From Acidobacteriota bacterium (GTDB lineage: Bacteria > Acidobacteriota > Thermoanaerobaculia > UBA5066), in contig PLZI01000011.1 of the NCBI GenBank assembly GCA_003152095.1, positions 3,545 through 50,684 on the forward strand: a stretch of 47,140 nt of DNA, read 5' to 3'. Of the stretch, positions 16,767-25,194 are shown one piece after another. How positions within the stretch are numbered: position 1 is the first letter of the stretch; the number at the start of each line of letters is the position of its first letter. The position numbers and the translations under genes are program-made. A model generated the notes under the pieces. The model did no database searches and was not told the origin of the DNA. It saw only the letters and a list, made by a program, of their open reading frames with translations.

Positions 16767-17882
16767 GTGCTCCTCGCCGCGCTCGCTCTTGCGGCTCTCG
16801 CCCTCCTCCTGGGCTGGGTGCGGCCCGCCGAGGTGCCGGGCCTTCTCGACGTCCACGTGCTCTCGCTCTTCTTCGTCCTGATCGTGGCCGTGGAGTGCGC
16901 CAAGAAGTCCCGGCTCTTCGCCTTCGCCGTTCGGGCGGTCCTCGCCCGAGTGCATTCGGCGCGCGCCCTGGCGGCGGCGGCCGTTCTCCTGACGGGCGCG
17001 ACGGCGGCCCTCGTGACGAACGACGTGGCGCTCCTCCTCGTCGTCCCGTTCACGCTCGCCTTCGAGGCGGCGGCGCCCGGCTTCGAGACGGCGGGCCTCG
17101 TCGTGCTCGAGATCGCGTCGGCGAACCTCCTCGGGAGCCTCACGCCCACTGGAAACCCTCAGAACCTCTTCCTCTTCGTGCGCGGGGGCTTCACGCCGGG
17201 CTCCTTCTTCGGCGCGCAGGCTCCGTGGGTGCTCGGGATGGCGGCGGCCACGCTGCTGCTCGTGCCCCTCGTGGTGCGCGAGCGGCCGCTGCCCGCGCCC
17301 ACGCTCCATGCGATCCGCGTCGAGCCGCTCGCGGCGGCCGCGGCGCTCGCTCTCATCGCCCTCGAGCTCCTCGCGATCTTCCGCGCCGTCCCGCCGACGG
17401 TGCCCGGCGCGGCCGCGCTTCTCGCCCTTGCCGTCCTCGGCCGCGACGCGCCGCGCGCCGACTTCTCGCTCGTGGCCGTCTTCGCCGCTCTTTTCGTGGG
17501 CGTCGAAGGGCTCCGGCGCTCAGCCCTGTTTCACGTGCTCGACCCCATGCGCCTCTTCGGCGCGTCGCCCGCGGGGTTCGTGCTGTCCGGCGCGCTCCTC
17601 TCGCAGGCGGTTTCGAACGTCCCGGCGGCGCTGCTCCTCGCGCCGGCCGCGGCCGCCGCGCCGGCGGGCGCGTTCACGGCCCTTCTTTACGGAGTCAACG
17701 CGGGCGGCTGCGGCACGCCGATCGCCTCCCTCGCGAACCTCATCGGCGCGCGCCTTTACCTGGCGGGCCATTCGTCGCGCCGCCGCTTCTGGAGAACCTT
17801 TGCCGCGGTGTCGGCCGCCCTGCTTTTCACGTCGCTCGCCCTGTCCCTCGCCCTCGTCAAGTATTCTGGGAGCTTCAGATGA
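16767..17882 (+). CDS. ArsB/NhaD/SLC13-like ion or anion permease
   Basis: Inner-membrane permease of about 371 residues with 10-11 hydrophobic segments. Ion-transporter-superfamily signatures occur twice, as in the family's inverted repeat: LVTNDVALLLVVPF with LLGSLTPTGNPQNLFLF, and SQAVSNVPAALLLAP with NAGGCGTPIASLANLIGARL. The substrate is not readable; ArsB, NhaD and citrate/dicarboxylate carriers share these motifs. I prefer the GTG at 16767; an ATG at 16674 is also in frame but would leave 18 bases to the divergent peptidase start. The stop overlaps the nadC start (ATGA), so the permease is translationally coupled to NAD synthesis genes. That suggests, but does not prove, transport of a related acid such as aspartate, quinolinate or nicotinate. 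Confidence 0.85.
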   Translation: MLLAALALAALALLLGWVRPAEVPGLLDVHVLSLFFVLIVAVECAKKSRLFAFAVRAVLARVHSARALAAAAVLLTGATAALVTNDVALLLVVPFTLAFEAAAPGFETAGLVVLEIASANLLGSLTPTGNPQNLFLFVRGGFTPGSFFGAQAPWVLGMAAATLLLVPLVVRERPLPAPTLHAIRVEPLAAAAALALIALELLAIFRAVPPTVPGAAALLALAVLGRDAPRADFSLVAVFAALFVGVEGLRRSALFHVLDPMRLFGASPAGFVLSGALLSQAVSNVPAALLLAPAAAAAPAGAFTALLYGVNAGGCGTPIASLANLIGARLYLAGHSSRRRFWRTFAAVSAALLFTSLALSLALVKYSGSFR

Positions 17883-18859
17883 GCCTCCCGAGATCCCTCA
17901 CGGCCGCCCTCTACGACCTCCTGACACGCGCGTTCACCGAGGATGGCGAGGACATCACGTCGCTCGCGGTCTTCGGACCGGCCGCCCGGGTGGCCGCGAA
18001 AATGGTCTGCCGCGAACGCGCCGTCGTTTCGGGCGCCGCGTTCCTGCCCCGTCTCTTCGCTTTCCTCTCCCCCCCCGCCCGCGTCACGGTGCGCATCCAA
18101 GACGGCGACCTCGTCGAGAGGGGAACGGTCCTCGCCGAGATCGAGGGCCCGGCCATCACCGTGCTGGCCGCCGAGCGCACGGCCCTCAACCTCGTGCAGC
18201 GGCTCACGGGCATCGCGACGATGACGCGCGCCTACGTGGACGCGCTCGAGGGCACGAAGGCCGTCCTCCTCGACACGAGGAAGACGACGCCTTCCCTGCG
18301 CGCCTTCGAGCGGTATGCCGTGCGCTGCGGCGGGGGAACGAACCACCGCCCGGGCCTTTCGGGCGCCTTTCTCGTGAAGGACAACCACGCGGACGGGGCC
18401 GGCAGCACGTGGGAAGCGACGCGGCGCGCTGCGGACTTTCGCGCGTTGAACCGCCGCCTGCGCGGCCTCCTCCTCGAGGCCGAGGCGCGCACGCTCGACG
18501 AGGTGCATCAGGCGCTCGACGCGGGCGCCGAGCGCGTGCTCCTCGACAACATGACGCCGGCCGCGATGCGGAAGGCCGTCGAGGACGTCCATCTCTTCAA
18601 CGAGGCGACGGGTCACGACGTCACGACCGAAGCCTCGGGCCGTCTGACGCCCGAGACGGCTCGCGCCGCCGCGGAGGCCGGAGTCGACTTCGTCTCGGCC
18701 GGGGCGCTGACGCACTCGGCGCGCGCCATCGACATCGCACTGGATATCGTCGCGAGCCGTCCCCAGCCGCGGCTCAAGACGAGTCCCGCGCGCAAGCCCC
18801 TCACGCGCCTTCTCAGAATTCCGAAAACCAAGATTCCGAATCCGAAAAGCAGAACGTGA
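17879..18859 (+). CDS. nadC: Quinolinate phosphoribosyltransferase (nicotinate-nucleotide pyrophosphorylase)
   Basis: Converts quinolinate and PRPP to nicotinate mononucleotide and CO2 in de novo NAD synthesis. At 326 residues it is longer than the usual 280-300. Family signatures: DITSLAVF, LAEIEGPAITVLAAERTALN, LQRLTGIAT-like LVQRLTGIATMTR, LDTRKTTPSLRAFERYAVRCGGG, HRPGLSGAFLVKDNH, ERVLLDNMTP, TEASGRLTPETARAAAEAGVDFVSAGALTHS. The ATG overlaps the permease stop and its own TGA overlaps the nadB GTG, making a three-gene coupled unit. The extra C-terminal tail (IPKTKIPNPKSRT) is encoded by an AT-richer stretch with repeated ATTCCGAA units and is not part of the fold. Confidence 0.95.
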   Translation: MSLPRSLTAALYDLLTRAFTEDGEDITSLAVFGPAARVAAKMVCRERAVVSGAAFLPRLFAFLSPPARVTVRIQDGDLVERGTVLAEIEGPAITVLAAERTALNLVQRLTGIATMTRAYVDALEGTKAVLLDTRKTTPSLRAFERYAVRCGGGTNHRPGLSGAFLVKDNHADGAGSTWEATRRAADFRALNRRLRGLLLEAEARTLDEVHQALDAGAERVLLDNMTPAAMRKAVEDVHLFNEATGHDVTTEASGRLTPETARAAAEAGVDFVSAGALTHSARAIDIALDIVASRPQPRLKTSPARKPLTRLLRIPKTKIPNPKSRT

Positions 18860-20457
18860 AAGCCTTCCCCTCGCGCTTCCACACGCCCGTGCTCGTGCTC
18901 GGCACGGGAATCGCGGGCCTGACCACCGCGCTCACGCTCGCGCGTCGCGGCGCGAGAGTCGTCGTCCTCACGAAGGCGAAGCAGCCCGACGACTGCAACA
19001 CGGCGTGGGCGCAGGGCGGCATCATCTATTTCGGCAAGAAAGACTCGCCGCGCTCCCTCGTGAAGGACATCCTCAGGGCCGGAGCGGGCCTGTGCCAGCC
19101 GGAGGCCGTCGAGTACCTCGCCCGGCGTGGTCCTGAGGTCGTGAAGGACATCCTCCTCGACACGGTCGGCGTGGCCTTCTCGCGCACGACGCGCGGCGAG
19201 CTGGATTTTACGCGCGAGGGCGCGCACTCGGTCGCGCGTATCGTCCACTCGGCCGACGCAACCGGGCGGGCGATCGAAACGGCCCTCCTGGCCAGCCTCG
19301 CATCCGAGAAGCACGTCACGCTGTTCACGGAAGCGACCGCGATCGACCTCATCACGGCCCGCCATCACTCGAGGGACGTCGCCCAGCGGTACGCCCTGCA
19401 GGACCCTTGCCTCGGGGCGTACGTCCTCGATGGAGACGGAAAGGTCCACACGGTCCTCGCGGACTTCACGGTCCTTGCGACCGGCGGGGTCGGGCGCCTC
19501 TTCCTCCACACGACGAACACGCGCCACGCGATCGGCGGCGGTCTCGCGATGGCCGAGCGCGCCGGCGCCGCCACGATGAACCTCGAGTACGTGCAGTTCC
19601 ACCCCACGACGTTGTATCAGCCCGACGCCGAGGGCTTCCTCATCTCCGAGGCCTTGCGCGGGGAGGGGGCCGTGCTCGTGAACCGCGCCGGCGAGCCGTT
19701 CATGCGGCGCTACGCTCCGGGGCTGAAGGACCTCGCTCCGCGCGACATCGTGACCCGCGCGATCGTCGAGGAGATGACGTCGCGGGGCGAACCCTGCGTC
19801 TACCTCGATCTCGCGCACCACTACCGGGTCCACGAGGGGCAGAGCATCAAGGAGCGCTTTCCGACGATCGCGGCCACGTGCCAGACGTTCGGCATCGACA
19901 TCGCGACCGAACCCATCCCGGTCGTGCCCGCGGCGCACTACCACTGCGGCGGCGTCCTCGTGGATCTCGAAGGGCGGACGACGGCCCGGCGCCTGTACGC
20001 CGTGGGCGAGGTGTCCTGCACGGGCGTGCACGGAGCGAACCGCCTTGCGTCGACCTCACTTCTCGAGGGGCTCGTCTGGGGCGAGGCGGCGGGCCAGTCC
20101 ATCGCGCGAGGACTGAAGAGAGAGGGCGGGAATCCGGCGAACGTCTTGCGCGCGATCCCCGACTGGACATCGCCCGGCGACGCGCAGAACGACGACCCCG
20201 CGCTCTTTCAGCAGGACTGGGCGACGATCCGCAACACGATGTGGAACTACGTCGGCATCGTGCGCACGACGGCGCGGCTCGCGCGCGCCGTCGCCGACCT
20301 GCGCGATCTCGAGAAGCGCATCCTGCGCTTCTATCAGGTCACGCGGATCTCGAAGGAGATCGTCGACCTCTTCCACGGCGTGCGCACAGCGCACCTCATC
20401 GCGACCGCCGCCTTCAAGAACCCCGAGTCGCGCGGCTGCCACTACCGGAAAAGCTGA
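18856..20457 (+). CDS. nadB: L-aspartate oxidase
   Basis: FAD enzyme that oxidises L-aspartate to iminoaspartate, the first step of bacterial quinolinate synthesis. 533 residues. The dinucleotide-binding start VLVLGTGIAGLTTALTLARRG is at the N-terminus, followed by CNTAWAQGGI, the active-site region ARIVHSADATGRAIE, GGGLAMAERAGAATMNLEYVQFHPTTLY, RGEGAVLVNRAGEPFM, and the FAD/succinate-oxidase family motif HYHCGGVLVDLEGRTT..LYAVGEVSCTGVHGANRLASTSLLEGLVWG. The helical C-terminal domain is complete. The GTG start overlaps the nadC stop (GTGA). nadA (quinolinate synthase), the step between the two enzymes, is not in the window. Confidence 0.96.
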   Translation: MKAFPSRFHTPVLVLGTGIAGLTTALTLARRGARVVVLTKAKQPDDCNTAWAQGGIIYFGKKDSPRSLVKDILRAGAGLCQPEAVEYLARRGPEVVKDILLDTVGVAFSRTTRGELDFTREGAHSVARIVHSADATGRAIETALLASLASEKHVTLFTEATAIDLITARHHSRDVAQRYALQDPCLGAYVLDGDGKVHTVLADFTVLATGGVGRLFLHTTNTRHAIGGGLAMAERAGAATMNLEYVQFHPTTLYQPDAEGFLISEALRGEGAVLVNRAGEPFMRRYAPGLKDLAPRDIVTRAIVEEMTSRGEPCVYLDLAHHYRVHEGQSIKERFPTIAATCQTFGIDIATEPIPVVPAAHYHCGGVLVDLEGRTTARRLYAVGEVSCTGVHGANRLASTSLLEGLVWGEAAGQSIARGLKREGGNPANVLRAIPDWTSPGDAQNDDPALFQQDWATIRNTMWNYVGIVRTTARLARAVADLRDLEKRILRFYQVTRISKEIVDLFHGVRTAHLIATAAFKNPESRGCHYRKS

Positions 20458-20510
20458 GGCCCGAAGGACCTTTTGCGAATGCCCCGGCGCGCTCGTTTAG
20501 AGGCCGCGCT

Positions 20511-21431
20511 TCACTCCGGCACGACGATGCGGACGCGGCCCGCGGCGGGGCCCATCGCGAACGGGGTGGTCGTGACGGCGTCGCCGTCGACCTGCACGTC
20601 CAGCTCGTAGCCCGCGAGGGATCGAGCGGAAAAGCTTCGCACGGCGCGGCGCGAGCAGCCCTCGAGCGCAAGGTGAGCGGCCTTTCCGCGCGAGAGGCGT
20701 CCGTACCAGCGCATGAGCGTTAGGCGTGACGTGGACGCGAAGAGGACGAGGTCGAGGAGATCGTCCGCCGGATCGGCGAACGGCGACATGATCGGATCGC
20801 CTCCATATCTGCGTGTGTTCGCGGCGAGAACGAACGTCGCCCGCGCCACAAAAGGCGCGCCCTCCGAATCGAATCCCGTCACCTCGATCGGCGGGAACTC
20901 GTACTTCAGCCACTCGAGGGTCGCGGTCCAGCTGTAGCCGGTGCGTCCGAAGGCGCGCTTGAGCCATGGGACGATGTTCTTCATCACGCGCGCGTCAAAC
21001 CCCACGCCCGCGCCGATGAGGCACGTCCGTCCCGCGGCGTGCCAGACCGTGATCGGCCGCGTGCGCCGCGACGGCAGCGTGTGCTCCGCCTCGGCGAGCG
21101 TGCGGCCGACGCCGTACTCGCGTGCGACGACGTTCGCCGTTCCCGTCGGGAGGATCGCGATCGGCACGTCCGTACCGAGCAGGGCCTCGGCCACCTCGCC
21201 CACGGTCCCGTCTCCGCCCGCGACCGCGACGAGGTGGAGCGCTTCCCCGAGGCGCGCGGCGACGAGCTCGGTCGCGTGGCGCGGCCGCTCGGTCGGGAGG
21301 GCGAGAAGCTCGAGCTTCCCGGCCGCCGCGCGCTCCACGATGCCCGGCACGTCGATGCGCCGCGCGCCGCCTGCCATCGGGTTGTAGACGAGGAGGCCTC
21401 GCCGCGCGGCGACCTCGGCGCTCTCAGCCAA
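20511..21431 (-). CDS. Diacylglycerol kinase-like lipid kinase (DagK/YegS family)
   Basis: Soluble or peripheral lipid kinase, 306 residues, that probably phosphorylates diacylglycerol or a related lipid. The nucleotide-binding signature is clear: [10 protein letters not shown] near the N-terminus, [17 protein letters not shown] and [15 protein letters not shown]. The C-terminal half has the lipid-binding beta-sandwich ending [17 protein letters not shown]. The start is TTG at 21431, which overlaps the last codons of ruvB by 8 bases; no good ribosome-binding sequence is present, so expression probably depends on coupling. It is the last gene of the ppiD-ruvA-ruvB run and converges with nadB. 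Confidence 0.9.
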   Translation of the reverse strand: MAESAEVAARRGLLVYNPMAGGARRIDVPGIVERAAAGKLELLALPTERPRHATELVAARLGEALHLVAVAGGDGTVGEVAEALLGTDVPIAILPTGTANVVAREYGVGRTLAEAEHTLPSRRTRPITVWHAAGRTCLIGAGVGFDARVMKNIVPWLKRAFGRTGYSWTATLEWLKYEFPPIEVTGFDSEGAPFVARATFVLAANTRRYGGDPIMSPFADPADDLLDLVLFASTSRLTLMRWYGRLSRGKAAHLALEGCSRRAVRSFSARSLAGYELDVQVDGDAVTTTPFAMGPAAGRVRIVVPE

Positions 21432-22443
21432 AGAGCGTGTCCGGGCCCACTGCCGGCTTCAATCCGAGATGGCGATACGCGAGCGCGGAGGCGACGCGCC
21501 CCTTCGGCGTCCGCTGCAGGAAGCCGGACTGAAGAAGGAATGGCTCGTACAGGTCTTCGAGCGTGCCCTTGTCTTCGCCGAGCGAGTGCGCGAGCGCCGA
21601 GAGGCCGACGGGCCCGCCGGAAAACCGCTCGATGACGATGGTGAGGATGCGGCGGTCGGTCTCGTCGAGGCCGTGCTGGTCCACCTCGAGCTTGTCGAGC
21701 GCGACCTCGGCCGCGCGCTCGGTGATGGCGCTTTCCCCCGCGACTTCGGCGTAGTCACGCACGCGGCGCAGGAGGCGGTTCGCGATGCGCGGCGTGCCGC
21801 GACTACGCCGCGCGATCTCGCGCGCACCCGCCAGCTCAACGGGGCAGCCGAGGATCGTGGACGAGCGTGCCACGATCGTCGCGAGCGCCGCGGCGTCGTA
21901 GAAGTCGAGGCGGTGCATGATGCCGAAGCGTGCCGTGAAGGGCTGCGAGAGGAGCCCGGCGCGCGTCGTCGCGCCCACGAGCGTGAATGGCGGAAGCCTG
22001 AGCTCGACCGTGCGCGCCCCGGGTCCGGTGCCGATGACGAGGTCGAGCTTCCCGTCCTCCATCGCCGGATAGAGGATCTCCTCCACGGCGGGCGGCATGC
22101 GGTGGATCTCGTCCACGAAGAGGACGTCGCCCGGCGCGAGGTTCGTGAGGATTGCGGCGAGGTCGCCCGCCTTCTCGAGCACGGGACCGGACGTGACGCG
22201 GATCTGAGCGCCCATCTCGCGGGCGATGATGTGCGCGAGCGTCGTCTTGCCGAGGCCGGGCGGGCCGCAGAGGAGGACGTGGTCCAGCGGCTCCTGCCGC
22301 TGCCGCGCGGCCTGGAGAAAGACGCCGAGCGTCTCCTTCAGCTTCGGCTGCCCGATGAACTCCAGGAGCGCGCGCGGGCGGAGCGTGACCTCGGGTTCCG
22401 CCTCCGCGGTCTGAAGCACGCCCGAGAGAATGCGTTCGTCCAT
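21424..22443 (-). CDS. ruvB: Holliday junction DNA helicase RuvB
   Basis: AAA+ motor that drives branch migration of Holliday junctions with RuvA. 339 residues, full family length. N-terminal [25 protein letters not shown], Walker [13 protein letters not shown], Walker [26 protein letters not shown], sensor [19 protein letters not shown] with the arginine finger, and the winged-helix C-terminus [34 protein letters not shown]. ruvA lies 9 bases upstream. ruvC is not in the window. Confidence 0.98.
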   Translation of the reverse strand: MDERILSGVLQTAEAEPEVTLRPRALLEFIGQPKLKETLGVFLQAARQRQEPLDHVLLCGPPGLGKTTLAHIIAREMGAQIRVTSGPVLEKAGDLAAILTNLAPGDVLFVDEIHRMPPAVEEILYPAMEDGKLDLVIGTGPGARTVELRLPPFTLVGATTRAGLLSQPFTARFGIMHRLDFYDAAALATIVARSSTILGCPVELAGAREIARRSRGTPRIANRLLRRVRDYAEVAGESAITERAAEVALDKLEVDQHGLDETDRRILTIVIERFSGGPVGLSALAHSLGEDKGTLEDLYEPFLLQSGFLQRTPKGRVASALAYRHLGLKPAVGPDTLFG

Positions 22444-22452
22444 GCGAGGCGA

Positions 22453-23046
22453 TTATCGCGCCAGGGATTTCAGCGCGGCCTGGAGAATCTTGTTGAGGTC
22501 CTCGGTGCCCACGTCCCGGACGGCCTTCTCGACGGCATGCTCGGCCTGCGCGAGCTTGTAGCCGAGGTTCTCGAGCGCGCCGACCGCATCTTCCACGGCC
22601 GAGGTCTTTCCGGGCGCGTTGGCAGCTCCCGCCCCCGTGCCGAAGCCGGAGAGCTTCTCCTTCAGCTCGAGGCCGAGGCGCTCGGCGAGCTTCTTGCCGA
22701 CGCCGGGAATGGTCGCGAGAACGCGCGCGTTCTGCGTCACGATCGCACCGATGAGCTCCGGGAGCGGTAGGCCGGAGAGCACGGTGAGCGCGACCTTCGG
22801 CCCGATTCCCGACACCGAGATCAGGCGCTCGAAGACGTACTTCTCCTGAGGCGTCGAGAAGCCGAAGAGCTGGAGCGCGTCCTCGCGCACGTGCGTATGA
22901 ACGTAGACCGTCGCCTTTTCGCCCGCGGGTGGAAGCGCGGAAAACGTGCCGAGCGGGATCGCGAGGTCGTAGCCGACGCCGCCCACGTCGAGGACGAGCC
23001 GGTCCGTTCGGAGATCGAGGACAATCCCCGAGAGGCGGGCGATCAC
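22453..23046 (-). CDS. ruvA: Holliday junction branch migration protein RuvA
   Basis: Tetrameric junction-binding partner of RuvB, 197 residues. The OB-fold domain (MIARLSGIVLDLRTDRLVLDVGGVGYDLAIPLGT), the helix-hairpin-helix domain (FERLISVSGIGPKVALTVLSGLP and NARVLATIPGVGKKLAERL) and the small C-terminal RuvB-binding domain (VEDAVGALENLGYKLAQAEHAV) are all present. The start is GTG at 23046, 16 bases after the ppiD stop. It is the middle of a tight minus-strand operon. Confidence 0.97.
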   Translation of the reverse strand: MIARLSGIVLDLRTDRLVLDVGGVGYDLAIPLGTFSALPPAGEKATVYVHTHVREDALQLFGFSTPQEKYVFERLISVSGIGPKVALTVLSGLPLPELIGAIVTQNARVLATIPGVGKKLAERLGLELKEKLSGFGTGAGAANAPGKTSAVEDAVGALENLGYKLAQAEHAVEKAVRDVGTEDLNKILQAALKSLAR

Positions 23047-23062
23047 GGGGTCGCCGTCGCCC

Positions 23063-25009
23063 CTACGCCTTGGAGCCGCCCATCCGCGAGAGGAGCTCGC
23101 GGTTGAACTCGACCTTCAGGTCGGAGCGCCTCCTTTGGACGAGCGCCTGGAGGAGGCGGTTCGACTTCTGGGCGCGCAGCTCTTCGCGGAGCGCGTCCTT
23201 CTCCTTCTCGAACGCCGCCGAGTCGAAGGGCGTCACGCTCTCGACCCTCACGACGACCGCGCCCCGCTCGGCCACGGCGATGGGTCCCTTTGTCTCGCCC
23301 GGCTTCGCGGCGAACACGGCGTCGAGTACGGCCTTCGGCGAGCCGAGGCCGGGAATTGGGCCGGCCTTCGAAAACGCTTCGGGCGTCTCGATCTTGAGGT
23401 TCAGCTTCTTCGCGACGCCCTCGAGCGTCGCGTCGGCCGACATCGCCTGCTTGAGCACGGCGAGCGTCGCCTCGTCCTGCCGCTTCTTCTGTATGTCGGC
23501 GACGACGCGCTGCTTGACTTCGGCGAACGCCGGGAGGCCGGGCTTCTTGATCTCGACGAGCTTGACGATCGCCTCGCCGCGCGTCGTCGTAACCGGAGTC
23601 GCGGCCGTCTCGCCCTCCCTGAGAGAAAACAGCTTCTCGCTGAACTGCTGGTTGAAGCCAATGCCGGCGGGTGCGTCGGTCCGCGAGAGGAATTCCGTCT
23701 CGTTGAAGGTCACGCCGGCGCCGGTGAGCTTGCGCAGGTCGTCGTCGGAAGGCTTGCCCATCTTCGCGACCTTTTCGGCGAGGCCCGCGGCGAGCCGCTT
23801 GGCTTCGTCGCGTGCGCGGTCTTCCTGCAGGCGCGCGCGGATACCGGCCGAGACCTCGAAGAGCGGCTGGACGCGCTCGCCCGTCTTCTCGAGCACCTGG
23901 ATGACGTGGTACCCGAAGGAGCTTTTCACGGGCCCGACGATCTCCTTCTCCTTCGCACCGAAGGCGGCCTCCTCGAACTCCTTCACCATGCGGCCCTTCG
24001 GAAACGTGCCCAGGTCGCCGCCCAAGGACTTTGAACCGGCGTCATCCGACTCGGCTGCCGCGAGGGCCGCGAAGTCCGCCCCGCCCTTGAGCCGGCGCAC
24101 CGCGGCCTCCGCCTTCGCCTTCTGCGCGGCGTCGTTCGTCCCGTCGGCCTTGTAAAGAATGTGCCGCGCGTGCACTTCCTCGCCCTTGCGGTAGGTCGCC
24201 GCGTTCGCGGCATAGTCGGCCGTGACGTCGGCGTCCGAGACCTGGATCGCGGGCCGGATCTTCGCCGTCTCGACGAGGAGGTATTTCGCCTTGCGCTTCT
24301 CGGGCTGCATGTAGGGCGTCGGGTTCGCCTTGAAGTACGCCCCGGCCTCGGCGTCGGAGGCGGGCGCCTGCGCCGCCGCCACGACGGGCAGGAGCGCCCA
24401 GACGATCTTCGCCTTGACGTTTTTCTTCTCGAATTCGGACTTCACGTCGTCGTCGGGCACGATGACGGACTGGATGAAGAACCGGCTCAGCTTCCCGAGG
24501 AGGATCTGCTCGCGCTGCTGCTCCTCGAAGCCCTGCGGCACGAGGTGATTCGCCGCGAGGATGCGGCGGTACACCTCGTCGCCCACGAACGCGCCGTCCT
24601 TGACGAAGAGCGCCTTGCCGCTTTGCGGGTCCTTGATGCCGAGGATGTGCTGCGTGAGCTCGTCGTCGGTGACCTTGAGGTGCAGCCGCTCGGCCTCCTC
24701 CCGGAAGAGGCGCCGGTCTATGAGGGAGTTGAGCACCTGTTCGGGCAGGTTCATCGCGCGGGCGAGCTCCGGGCTGTAGTTCTTCCCGTACGCCTGGCGA
24801 TAGCGCTCCTCGGTGAAAGCATATTCCTTCTGAAACTCGGCGGTCGTGATCCGTATGTCGCCGGCCTTCGCCGCCAGAGCCGCGTCCCCTCCTCCGCCGC
24901 GCTGGGAGCCCATCCCCCAGTCGGCGAAGACGAAGATCACGAAGACGGCGATGACCGCCCACAGGATCCACTGGAGGTGCTTGAAGTTCTCGCGTAACGC
25001 CTTGAGCAT
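23063..25009 (-). CDS. ppiD: PpiD-like membrane-anchored peptidyl-prolyl isomerase/chaperone
   Basis: Periplasmic folding factor held by an N-terminal membrane segment; 648 residues. The opening [31 protein letters not shown] is typical of PpiD. A SurA_N-like chaperone region follows ([49 protein letters not shown]). A parvulin rotamase domain lies near 270-365 ([61 protein letters not shown]). A second, degenerate rotamase-like region follows. The ATG at 25009 is preferred because GGAGA lies 7 bases upstream; an upstream in-frame start lacks support. It heads the ruvA-ruvB operon and is divergent from the FecR-mre block. Confidence 0.93.
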   Translation of the reverse strand: MLKALRENFKHLQWILWAVIAVFVIFVFADWGMGSQRGGGGDAALAAKAGDIRITTAEFQKEYAFTEERYRQAYGKNYSPELARAMNLPEQVLNSLIDRRLFREEAERLHLKVTDDELTQHILGIKDPQSGKALFVKDGAFVGDEVYRRILAANHLVPQGFEEQQREQILLGKLSRFFIQSVIVPDDDVKSEFEKKNVKAKIVWALLPVVAAAQAPASDAEAGAYFKANPTPYMQPEKRKAKYLLVETAKIRPAIQVSDADVTADYAANAATYRKGEEVHARHILYKADGTNDAAQKAKAEAAVRRLKGGADFAALAAAESDDAGSKSLGGDLGTFPKGRMVKEFEEAAFGAKEKEIVGPVKSSFGYHVIQVLEKTGERVQPLFEVSAGIRARLQEDRARDEAKRLAAGLAEKVAKMGKPSDDDLRKLTGAGVTFNETEFLSRTDAPAGIGFNQQFSEKLFSLREGETAATPVTTTRGEAIVKLVEIKKPGLPAFAEVKQRVVADIQKKRQDEATLAVLKQAMSADATLEGVAKKLNLKIETPEAFSKAGPIPGLGSPKAVLDAVFAAKPGETKGPIAVAERGAVVVRVESVTPFDSAAFEKEKDALREELRAQKSNRLLQALVQRRRSDLKVEFNRELLSRMGGSKA

Positions 25010-25150
25010 GCTTTTTCTCCGAAACCGGACGCGTCCGGGGCGCGCGGGCGCCGCGGGGCCCAAAAGAAACGAGGACGATACCCCAGAGGCAAACGGCGGT
25101 AAAGTTGGCGGCGCCCGGTCGCGTCCCTGGGGCCGGCCGTGAGCCCGACA

Positions 25151-25187
25151 TGTTATAAAAAGAGCTTTCGTAAGGGTTTCTAGAAAC
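25151..25187 (+). promoter_or_regulatory. Candidate leader of the FecR-mre block with a perfect 12-base palindrome
   Basis: TTATAA at 25153-25158 is a possible -10 box, with no convincing -35. GTTTCTAGAAAC at 25176-25187 is a perfect palindrome ending 7 bases before the ATG, exactly where a ribosome-binding sequence would be expected; none is visible. It could be an operator or a small site that limits translation. Confidence 0.35.
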
Positions 25188-25194
25188 GAGCGTT

